A DNA stretch of 9,778 nt from Planctomycetota bacterium (lineage in GTDB: Bacteria > Planctomycetota > UBA1135 > GCA-002686595): contig JAQBVH010000073.1 in NCBI GenBank assembly GCA_027623615.1, positions 1 through 9,778 on the forward strand. Direction: 5' to 3'. Below the pieces are notes generated by a model. The model worked only from the letters and a program-made list of their open reading frames with translations, had not been told where the DNA came from and did not search any database. Shown here piece after piece: positions 1 through 5,848 of the stretch. The position numbers were made by a program, and so were the translations under genes. Position 1 is the stretch's first letter, and the number at the start of each line of letters is the position of its first letter.

Positions 1-1200
1 GCCTTCCCGCGCTTCGGCGGGGCGCAGATCGACTTTCGCGGCACGACCCGCATCGACCCGGATTGGAGCGCCCGCGCACCCGAGCGGCTCTGGCGCCAGG
101 ACGTCGGCGCGGGCTGGTCCGGCTTCGCGATCGTGAACGGCGTCGCGGTCACCCAGGAGGAGCGCGGCGAGGAGCAAGCCGTGACCGCCTACGACCTCGC
201 GACGGGTGAGCTGCTCTGGGTCCACACCTGGCCGGGGACCTTTTGGAACGCGATGGGCGGCGCCGGCCCACGGGCCACCCCTACGATCGCCCACGGCAAC
301 GTCTATGCCCTCGGCCCGCGCGGCCGCCTCGTTTGTCTGAATGGAGCTGACGGGGAGCTGCGCTGGTCCTACGACGTGCTCGCCTCGCATGGCATGGGCG
401 AGGCCGAGGAGGAGGCTCGGGTCGCCTACGGCCGCGCCAACTCGCCCCTGGTCGACGGGGAGCTCCTGGTCGTGCCCGCCGGCGGCGTCCCGGGCGCCGG
501 CCAGGCAGGGTTGGTCGCCCTCGACGCGCACAGCGGCCAGCGCGAGTGGGCGAGCGCGCCACGTCAGGTCAGCTTCGCCTCACCGAGTCGGGTGACCCTG
601 CTCGGTCGCCCCATGCTCATGATCGTCAACGAGGGCTCGGTCAGCGCCCACCACCCCGAGACCGGCGCGCTGCTCTGGGAGCACCCCTGGCCGAGCAACA
701 CGCCGGCGGATGCGAGCAGCTCCCAGGCGCGCGCCCTCTCCGGCGACCGCGTGTTCCTCTCGAAGGGCTACAAGGACGGCGGTTCGTCCATCCTCCAGCT
801 GAGCGATGAGGACGGCGAGATCCGCGTCAGCGAGCTCTGGCACGTGACCCGCGCCCTCAAGACCAAGTTCACGAACGTGGTCTTCTACGGCGAGACGGCG
901 GTCGGCCTCTCGGATGGCATGCTCGAGTGCATCGACCTCGCGGACGGCGCACGCCTGTGGAAGAACGGACGCTACGGCCACGGCCAGGTCCTCGGAGTCG
1001 GAGCGCACCTGCTCGTGCTCAGCGAGGAGGGCGAGCTGCTGCTGATCGACCCCACGCCCCAGGCGGGCGGCGAGGTGCTCGCGCGGCAGCAGGTCCTCGA
1101 GGGGCGCACCTGGAACAACCTGGCCCTCTCCGGGGACCTCCTGGCCGTGCGCAACGCGCGTGAGGCCGCGGTCTGGCGCTTGCCGTTGGCTGGCGAGTAG
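1..1200 (+). CDS. PQQ-like beta-propeller repeat protein (5' end outside window)
   Basis: The frame is open from base 1 to the TAG at 1198-1200, giving 399 visible residues; the true start lies upstream, and the ATG/GTG codons inside are probably not starts. The sequence shows repeated propeller-blade motifs of the PQQ-enzyme/BamB type: YDLATGELLW, LNGADGELRW, LDAHSGQREW, HPETGALLWE and IDLADGARLW, each followed by a beta-strand pattern. The segment around GGAGPRATPTIAHGNVYALG is typical of the outer-membrane assembly factor BamB-like / PQQ-binding-like propellers that are abundant in Planctomycetota. No catalytic PQQ-dehydrogenase residues are evident, so the role is probably structural or ligand-binding and the protein is probably exported, but the N-terminus that would show a signal peptide is missing. 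The gene ends only 6 bases from the convergent GH17 gene. The fold is confident; the function is unknown. Confidence 0.85.
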   Translation, partial: AFPRFGGAQIDFRGTTRIDPDWSARAPERLWRQDVGAGWSGFAIVNGVAVTQEERGEEQAVTAYDLATGELLWVHTWPGTFWNAMGGAGPRATPTIAHGNVYALGPRGRLVCLNGADGELRWSYDVLASHGMGEAEEEARVAYGRANSPLVDGELLVVPAGGVPGAGQAGLVALDAHSGQREWASAPRQVSFASPSRVTLLGRPMLMIVNEGSVSAHHPETGALLWEHPWPSNTPADASSSQARALSGDRVFLSKGYKDGGSSILQLSDEDGEIRVSELWHVTRALKTKFTNVVFYGETAVGLSDGMLECIDLADGARLWKNGRYGHGQVLGVGAHLLVLSEEGELLLIDPTPQAGGEVLARQQVLEGRTWNNLALSGDLLAVRNAREAAVWRLPLAGE

Positions 1201-1206
1201 TCGGCG

Positions 1207-2217
1207 CTACGGCTTCTGCGAATCTGCGTTCGAGAACCCGGCGTTGCGGGCAGCTCCTGGCGCTCCCGTCCCCATCGGCGTCTCGGCCGCAGCCCGGTCG
1301 GCAAGATGCTGCGCCATCCACTGCTTGGGTGCGCCATGGGCATCACGGTATCCCCAGTGGGAACCGACATTGCCTTCGTGCCCGCTCTTCCAGGACTCGT
1401 CGAAGCAGCTGAAGTAGAAGTACCGCACATCGGTCGCTGCCGCCCAGCGTGTGAACTCGTCGAAGAAGCGCGCGGCGTTCACCGGTGAGGGCTCTGCCTC
1501 CTCGTGGGGATCGCCGGCCGAGGGCCAGCCCGTCTCAGAGATCACAACCGACTTGCCATCCGCGAAGGCAAGGACCTCGGTGTGCCACTCCGCCAGCTTG
1601 GTGACCGCCGCGTCCACCGACTCGCCTTCCCAGAAGGGGTAGTAGTTCACGAACAGCATGTCGCAGTCCTGCGCTACCTCTGGATTGGCGAGCAGCACGT
1701 GATAGACCTCGGCCGTGGTCACGGGGACCGACTCGGGCAGGAGCTCCCGGGCGAGGGCCAGGCAGGAGCGCAGCTGTTCGACGGTCAGGTCGCCGCGCAG
1801 CAAGACCTCGCTCCCGATGACCGCCACGTCCACGTGCCCAGCCTGAGCGACCTGAGCGAGCTCGCGGATCTGCGCCTCGTTCGCCACCGGGTCAGGCCCG
1901 AGCCAGGCGCCGATCCAGGACTCCTTGCCGAGCACCTTGAACATCCAGGCTGCGTTCTCGAGGCCGGAGCCGACCCCGTAGGTGCGGAAGGCGCTCGCGT
2001 CCGCTGCGACCAGCCCGAGCCGAGCCCACAGCGCGTCCGCGCTGATGCGATCTCCACGGGTGGGATCCTGTCCGTCCATCCACGGGGAGAAGCAGACCCC
2101 CCACATGTGCGTTCCATCTGCCGCAGACGGCTCCGCAGAATCGCTGGAGACCTCATCCACGCCACGTGTCGCGCACGACAGTGGCAGGAGGAGAACAGGC
2201 AGGAGGAAGAAACGCAT
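1207..2217 (-). CDS. GH17-family (beta-1,3-glucanase-like) lipoprotein
   Basis: This is a 336-residue protein. The ATG at 2217 is chosen because it opens a classic lipoprotein signal (MRFFLLPVLLLPLSC, lipobox LPLSC, Cys15); the open frame extends further upstream but codes for nothing recognisable. After a Ser/Asp/Glu-rich linker, residues ~38-300 form a compact GH17 domain: GVCFSPW start, FRTYGVGSGL, GAWLGPD, VIGSEVLLRGDL with the presumed acid/base Glu137, FVNYYPFWEG, ISETGWPSAG with the presumed nucleophile Glu228, and FDESWK. GH17 enzymes (clan GH-A) cleave or rearrange beta-1,3-glucans such as laminarin. Oddly, the Asn that normally precedes the acid/base Glu in this clan is Ser here (GSE instead of GNE), so activity may be altered. 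It is paralogous to the GH17 domain at 4617-5430 but lacks that protein's C-terminal tail. It lies 62 bases downstream of the 2280-3443 gene on the same strand, so a shared transcript is likely. No clear ribosome binding site is seen. Confidence 0.88.
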   Translation of the reverse strand: MRFFLLPVLLLPLSCATRGVDEVSSDSAEPSAADGTHMWGVCFSPWMDGQDPTRGDRISADALWARLGLVAADASAFRTYGVGSGLENAAWMFKVLGKESWIGAWLGPDPVANEAQIRELAQVAQAGHVDVAVIGSEVLLRGDLTVEQLRSCLALARELLPESVPVTTAEVYHVLLANPEVAQDCDMLFVNYYPFWEGESVDAAVTKLAEWHTEVLAFADGKSVVISETGWPSAGDPHEEAEPSPVNAARFFDEFTRWAAATDVRYFYFSCFDESWKSGHEGNVGSHWGYRDAHGAPKQWMAQHLADRAAAETPMGTGAPGAARNAGFSNADSQKP

Positions 2218-2279
2218 CGGCGGGAATCGGAACGCTGCGACGAGGGTGACTCGGGGCGTCTGGTGCGAATTCGCGCGGC

Positions 2280-3443
2280 CTACAGGAACTGCAGGGTGAT
2301 GCCGTCGGTGAAGTTCGAGGTCGGGCCGGGGTTCTTGTCCCGGAACCAGAGCTGGAAGTGCCACGTGTCCCCAGGCTGGATCCCCACGTGTCCACCGGGC
2401 GTCGGCGTCTGGGTCAGATCGAGGGAGAGGTCGGCCTCACCGCTCAGCCCGGTGTCGAGCACGCTGCTCGAATAGCGCCCGATCCCACCACCCAGGCAGA
2501 GGATGCCCTGCGACCCGGGGGGGAAGAAGACGAAGTCCTGGGTTTGAGAGTTCAGGAAGTAGGCGAACTGGGTCGGCGGCAGCTGGGTGCCGTGAAGGGT
2601 GACGTTGTTCGAGAAGGCCGCCAGCGACCCCGAGGCGCTGATCACCGCGCCGATCCCCGTCGAGTTCAGGTTGGCCGGGCCGCAGTAGTTCGACCCGATG
2701 CTGCCGCTGCCGGGCACACCCTTGTCGATGCGCACGCCGTCCCAGTACTGCTGCGAGCCGCTGCCGCCGCTCGAGAAGCGAATCTGATTGAACCGGTGGT
2801 CGGGCACCATCACGTCGACCTGCGGCTGGGTCTCCGGGTGGTCCATACCCGGGTTGACCCACATGCGCACGCGCTCATTGCCTGCGAGGTAGTCGATGCG
2901 CACGACGACGTGACTGTCGAGCTCGGGGTCCGTGCCCGGGATCGTGCTCACCCCGCCGTTCAAGTCGTTGACACCCCACAGGTCCGTATCCCACGGAGTC
3001 CCGATGAAGAGCTTCTCGCCAACGAACTCCTCGAAGAGGGAGAGGCCGCCGAAGTAGGGACCGAGGTTCTGGTAGGTGCGCGTGAGGAACCCCACCCAGA
3101 CCGTGGTGCCGTCAGCACCGAACATGCCGTTGACGTCCAGCATCTCCGCGTGACCGGACTGGCTGATCGTCCGGAAGGCGCCGGCCCAGCCGTTGGCCTG
3201 CCCCGCGAAGTTGCCGACGCCGTCGTCCGCGAACGGGGGGTGCCCCTGCCCGTTGGCGAAGATCACGATGCCATTGCCGTTGCCGTCCACATCCCAGGCG
3301 CCGTCCCAACCGGTGCCCCCGCTCGAGTTGATCAACAGCCCGGGGTAGGTGTAGTCGAAGGCCTCGGACGCCATCGGTTCGACCTGTGCCGCACTCGGGG
3401 TGGCCGCGGCAAGCAACAGGAGGGTCGGGCGAGTGATCTTCAT
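2280..3443 (-). CDS. Secreted beta-sandwich protein with planctomycete-type C-terminal module
   Basis: This is a 387-residue protein. The ATG at 3443 is chosen because it opens a Sec signal peptide (MKITRPTLLLLAAATPSAAQ, likely cleaved near residue 20); the longer frame has an Arg-rich non-coding look. Residues ~24-245 resemble the concanavalin/LamG-like jelly-roll domain seen in many exported planctomycete proteins: AFDYTYPG start, GGTGWDGAW, TTVWVGFLTR, GLSLFEE...GEKLFIG, VVVRIDYLAGNERVRMWVNP, and a closing YWDGVRI strand. Residues ~250-387 are the module shared with the 7013-9778 protein: YCGPANLNSTG, LPPTQFAYFLNSQTQ, GSQGILCLGG, IQPGDTW, NPGPTSNFTDG. Two cysteines (254 and 316) recur in the other copy and may form a disulfide. 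No catalytic motif is seen; a carbohydrate-binding or surface-structural role is possible but unproven. It is divergently transcribed from the response regulator, and there is no obvious ribosome binding site. Confidence 0.82.
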   Translation of the reverse strand: MKITRPTLLLLAAATPSAAQVEPMASEAFDYTYPGLLINSSGGTGWDGAWDVDGNGNGIVIFANGQGHPPFADDGVGNFAGQANGWAGAFRTISQSGHAEMLDVNGMFGADGTTVWVGFLTRTYQNLGPYFGGLSLFEEFVGEKLFIGTPWDTDLWGVNDLNGGVSTIPGTDPELDSHVVVRIDYLAGNERVRMWVNPGMDHPETQPQVDVMVPDHRFNQIRFSSGGSGSQQYWDGVRIDKGVPGSGSIGSNYCGPANLNSTGIGAVISASGSLAAFSNNVTLHGTQLPPTQFAYFLNSQTQDFVFFPPGSQGILCLGGGIGRYSSSVLDTGLSGEADLSLDLTQTPTPGGHVGIQPGDTWHFQLWFRDKNPGPTSNFTDGITLQFL

Positions 3444-3450
3444 GGAGGGG

Positions 3451-3466
3451 TCCGAGGTGGCTCGGA
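3451..3466 (-). promoter_or_regulatory. Small hairpin upstream of the secreted-protein start
   Basis: TCCGAG (3451-3456) and CTCGGA (3461-3466) form a perfect 6-bp inverted repeat with a 4-base loop. Its edge is 7 bases before the ATG at 3443. GGAGGGGT occurs at 3444-3451 and again at 3464-3471, so the same block holds a direct repeat. In mRNA the hairpin would sit where a ribosome lands; in DNA it could be an operator. There is no experimental support. Confidence 0.35.
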
Positions 3467-3528
3467 GGGGTGCGCGGGGCTTGGAGCCAGATTCCAGCAC
3501 CCTGAACCTACCCTTCCACCACCGGGAG

Positions 3529-3581
3529 CCTGGCCAGGTTCTTGCACCTCTCACGGCCCTCTCATCGGGGACTTGGCCAGG
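3529..3581. repeat. Paired TGGCCAGG motif, possible operator
   Basis: TGGCCAGG occurs at 3531-3538, within the perfect 10-bp palindrome CCTGGCCAGG at 3529-3538, and again at 3574-3581. The copies are 43 bases apart start to start, close to four helical turns, in the middle of the divergent region. This could be a binding site for a regulator controlling either flanking gene. GC-rich DNA makes such words fairly common, so the call is tentative. Confidence 0.3.
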
Positions 3582-3684
3582 GGCCGCCACAACGGCTACA
3601 GGCGCCAGAGGACATGAACCCCCCAGCGTGAACGTCTCAGCTTGGAGCGGTAGGCGGCGTTACCGGGTCGCCGAGTGCCCGTCC

Positions 3685-3713
3685 TTGGCCCCCCCGTCGC
3701 CGACGACTACCCT
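3685..3713 (+). promoter_or_regulatory. Possible promoter giving a leaderless response-regulator mRNA
   Basis: TTGGCC (3685-3690) and TACCCT (3708-3713) are 17 bases apart, like -35 and -10 elements (4/6 and 3/6 matches to the sigma-70 consensus). The -10-like element ends 7 bases before the ATG at 3721, so transcription would begin at or next to the start codon. No Shine-Dalgarno sequence precedes that ATG, which fits a leaderless message with a TANNNT-type -10. This is an inference from weak motifs. Confidence 0.3.
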
Positions 3714-3720
3714 TGCAGAC

Positions 3721-4404
3721 ATGCGCGTGCTCGTGGTCGAGGACTATCAAGTGGTGCGAGACGCCATCTCCCAATCCCTGCGGGAGGAGGGCTTTGTCAC
3801 CGACGACGCCGCTGACGGTCTCCAGGCAGCGGCCCTCTGGTCCGGCGGCGAGTACGACGTGATCGTGCTCGACGTGATGCTGCCTGGGATCAGCGGGATG
3901 GACCTCGTTGCGCGCATGCGCGAGTCCGGAGACATCACACCGGTGCTGATGTTGACGGCACTCGACGGGGTCGAGGACCGCATCAAGGGGCTCAACCGCG
4001 GCGCGGACGACTACCTGGCCAAACCCTTCGCGATCGGAGAGCTGGTCGCCCGCGTGCGCGCCCTCGCGCGCCGCGCCTACGGTCGGAGGACGCCGGTGAT
4101 CAACGTGGGCCCGCTCGTCGTCGACACCGCCGCGCAGTCGGCGACGGTGAACGGGCGGGCGATCACTCTCACGGCCCGTGAGTACAGCTTGCTCGAGTAT
4201 CTCGCCCTCCGTGAGGGCCAGGTCGTGACTCGCGACGAGATCTGCCGGCACATCTATCAGGAGCCTCAGAAGGAGAGCAACGTGGTGGACGTTTACGTCG
4301 GCTACCTACGCAAGAAGCTCGAGGGTGAGGATGGCCCGCGCCTCGTGCACACTCGTCGTGGCGTCGGCTACCTGCTCACCCATCTCGAGGAGTCGGCAGG
4401 GTGA
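3721..4404 (+). CDS. OmpR-family two-component response regulator
   Basis: This is a 227-residue DNA-binding response regulator. The ATG at 3721 is chosen because MRVLVVEDYQ is the canonical start of a receiver domain; the upstream extension of the frame lacks domain features. Receiver, residues 1-~118: acidic pair Glu7-Asp8, phosphoacceptor Asp51 (IVLDVMLPG), Thr79 (LMLTALD), Lys101 (YLAKPF). Winged-helix Trans_reg_C domain, residues ~128-222: LTAREYSLLEYLALREGQVV, the recognition-helix region SNVVDVYVGYLRKKL and the terminal hairpin HTRRGVGYLL. All phosphorelay residues are present, so it should be functional. It belongs to the CusR/heavy-metal-type OmpR subfamily, usually paired with kinases like the one at 5783. 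Its TGA overlaps the GTG of the next gene (GTGA), indicating translational coupling. Targets are unknown; the divergent genes and the GH17 lipoprotein are plausible. Confidence 0.95.
   Translation: MRVLVVEDYQVVRDAISQSLREEGFVTDDAADGLQAAALWSGGEYDVIVLDVMLPGISGMDLVARMRESGDITPVLMLTALDGVEDRIKGLNRGADDYLAKPFAIGELVARVRALARRAYGRRTPVINVGPLVVDTAAQSATVNGRAITLTAREYSLLEYLALREGQVVTRDEICRHIYQEPQKESNVVDVYVGYLRKKLEGEDGPRLVHTRRGVGYLLTHLEESAG
4387..4392 (+). promoter_or_regulatory. Ribosome binding site for the GH17 membrane protein
   Basis: GAGGAG lies 8 bases before the GTG at 4401, inside the end of the response-regulator gene. It supports the GTG start and the coupled GTGA junction, which is also where a partner kinase gene would be expected to begin. 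Confidence 0.6.
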
Positions 4405-5786
4405 GCTCCCTGCGGGCGCGCCTCGTCGCCAGCACCTTTCTCGGCACCTCCCTGACGTTTGCCGTGTGCGGCGTGGCGCTCTATGCGGTGCTGCGCGTTC
4501 ACCTGCGCGAAGAGCTCGACCGCTCCCTGGTCGACGTCGCTCGTTCCAGCGCCGCCGCCACCATCGCGGCCGAGGGCTGGGGAGACCTCGACGCCCCCGA
4601 GCCCGAGCCGCGCTTCGTCCTCGACGGGGTCGCCTTCGCGCCCTGGGTCGGCGACCAGGACCCCCGCGACGGCGTCCCTGTCGCGCCGCAACAGCTCTGG
4701 GATCGTCTGAATTCGATTCGTGACGACACCCTCGGCGTGCGCACGTACGGCGTCGGCGCGGGCCTCGATCAGGCGGCCGAGATGATTCACCTGCTCGGCT
4801 TGCGCAGCGCGATCGGTGCCTGGGTGGGTCCGGACATGGAGGCCAACCACGCGGAGCTCGATCGCTTGATCGAGCTGGCCCACGAGGGCCACGTGGACGT
4901 CGCGGTGGTCGGCAACGAGGTGTTGCGCCGCGGGGACCTCCCCCTCAGCAACCTGGTTGATCTCTTGCGTCGGGCCCGGGAGGAACTCCCGGCCAATGTG
5001 CCGTTGGCCACCGCGGCGATCTACCAGGTCTGGGTCGACGAACCCGCCCTCGTCGATGCCGTCGATCAAGTCTTCGTCAACCTGCACCCGTTCTGGGAGG
5101 GGGTCTCCGTCGAGGAGGCCGTGGCTGTGATCGCCTGCCGCTCGAGCGAGCTGACCGAGCTCGCGAACGGCAAGCGGGTGGTCCTGTCCGAGACGGGCTG
5201 GCCCTCCGCAGGGCCAGACCTCGGTCGCGCCCAGGCCACGGCGGAAGCAGCCGCCGCCTACATGCACGAGTTCGTCGCCTGGGCACGACTCAACGAGGTC
5301 TCCTTCTTCTACTTCAGCACCTTCGATGAGTCGTGGAAGTCAGAGGATGAGGGCGGCAACGGCCCGCACTGGGGCTATCGCTTCAACGATGGCCTGCCGA
5401 AGCCTGGCGTGCGGGAGGTGTTCGACGCCCCTCTCCAACCCCTCGGCCCACCCACGATCGAGATCACCCATCTGCCGGCCGTCGGGTCGACCGAGCCCCT
5501 GGTCGGCCGCGTCGCCAACATCGGCGAGGTCAATCATCGGGTGGCCCTCTACCTGCGCACCGCGACAGGCTGGAGGACCAAGCCCGGCTTCGACAAGCCG
5601 CTCACCCCCATCGACTGCAACGGTTCCTTTCTGGCGAGTCTCAGCGGCGATGGGGACGCGACGGGCGATCGGGTCCTGGCCGCCCTCCTGCCTGTGGACT
5701 TCGTCCCGCCCATCCTGGACGGGGTGCCCGACATCCCCAAGTCCTTGCGCGAGCGCGCGATCGCGCTGTGCGAGGTGGATCGATGA
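4401..5786 (+). CDS. Membrane-anchored GH17 protein with a histidine-kinase N-terminus (chimera)
   Basis: This is a 461-residue protein starting at GTG 4401. Residues 1-~70 look like a sensor-kinase N-terminus: basic tip LRARLVAST, one membrane helix (~9-31), then REELDRSLVDVARS and an acidic stretch as in periplasmic sensor domains. At ~72 it changes directly to a full GH17 domain (~73-343): GVAFAPWVGDQDP, RTYGVGAGLD, GAWVGPD, VVGNEVLRRGDL with acid/base Glu173, FVNLHPFWEG, LSETGWPSAG with nucleophile Glu264, FDESWK, HWGYRF. Residues ~350-461 are a beta-rich tail (PTIEITHLPAVGS, GWRTKPGF, VLAALLP) like tails I recall on other bacterial GH17 proteins; the lipoprotein paralogue lacks it. Predicted topology is inner-membrane anchor with GH17 in the periplasm. 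No kinase domains follow: they are in the next gene, which starts at an ATGA overlap. It may act on or bind beta-1,3-glucan and feed a signal to the kinase. Alternative: a disrupted kinase gene. Confidence 0.85.
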   Translation: MSSLRARLVASTFLGTSLTFAVCGVALYAVLRVHLREELDRSLVDVARSSAAATIAAEGWGDLDAPEPEPRFVLDGVAFAPWVGDQDPRDGVPVAPQQLWDRLNSIRDDTLGVRTYGVGAGLDQAAEMIHLLGLRSAIGAWVGPDMEANHAELDRLIELAHEGHVDVAVVGNEVLRRGDLPLSNLVDLLRRAREELPANVPLATAAIYQVWVDEPALVDAVDQVFVNLHPFWEGVSVEEAVAVIACRSSELTELANGKRVVLSETGWPSAGPDLGRAQATAEAAAAYMHEFVAWARLNEVSFFYFSTFDESWKSEDEGGNGPHWGYRFNDGLPKPGVREVFDAPLQPLGPPTIEITHLPAVGSTEPLVGRVANIGEVNHRVALYLRTATGWRTKPGFDKPLTPIDCNGSFLASLSGDGDATGDRVLAALLPVDFVPPILDGVPDIPKSLRERAIALCEVDR

Positions 5787-5848
5787 GGGCACGCGCGCTC
5801 GGCCTGCTCGTGCTGTTCGGCAGCTGCATCCCCACCACGGGTGAAGGG
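4617..5848 (+). other. Apparent GH17 insertion splitting a histidine-kinase gene
   Basis: Kinase-like coding stops at about 4613 (DAPEPEPR) and resumes at about 5849 (EPGEPLIQIW). The ~1.2 kb between holds the mature part of a GH17 protein, its stop codon, and then a 22-residue lipoprotein-type signal peptide (5783-5848). Placed in the order signal then catalytic part, it would make a normal GH17 lipoprotein like the one at 1207-2217; both signals have Cys at residue 15. The order is thus permuted relative to a normal gene. No inverted repeats, transposase or clear target duplication are visible; only short GAGCC words occur at both edges. The boundaries are approximate, judged from protein similarity. 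Confidence 0.6.
5772..5786 (+). promoter_or_regulatory. Coupled restart: ribosome binding site and ATGA overlap
   Basis: GAGGTGG (5772-5778) precedes the ATG at 5783, whose last two bases and the next A form the TGA stop (5784-5786) of the GH17 protein. The site decides the kinase start in favour of 5783 over the in-frame GTG at 5768. It predicts that kinase synthesis depends on translation of the GH17 protein. Confidence 0.6.

Larger units (their letters stand above)
3444..3720. promoter_or_regulatory. Divergent intergenic region
   Basis: These 277 non-coding bases separate the minus-strand secreted-protein gene (start 3443) from the response-regulator gene (start 3721), so both promoters should lie here. 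The open frame covering it translates into low-complexity Arg/Pro/Gly sequence and is not credible as a gene. Visible elements are a 6-bp inverted repeat next to the minus-strand start, two TGGCCAGG copies, and a weak promoter-like pair just before 3721; each is listed separately. Confidence 0.6.

Noticed and set aside
2265..2274. Perfect palindrome GCGAATTCGC between the secreted-protein and GH17 genes
   Set aside because: It is only 10 bp with no loop, so it is not a hairpin terminator, and there is no other evidence of a site.
1504..3617. Two long plus-strand frames (1504-2475 and 2358-3617)
   Set aside because: They lie opposite the GH17 lipoprotein and the secreted beta-sandwich gene; their translations show no domain features or credible starts.
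4368..5267. 299-codon minus-strand frame opposite the GH17 chimera
   Set aside because: The plus-strand product is a clear GH17 domain; this is a shadow frame.
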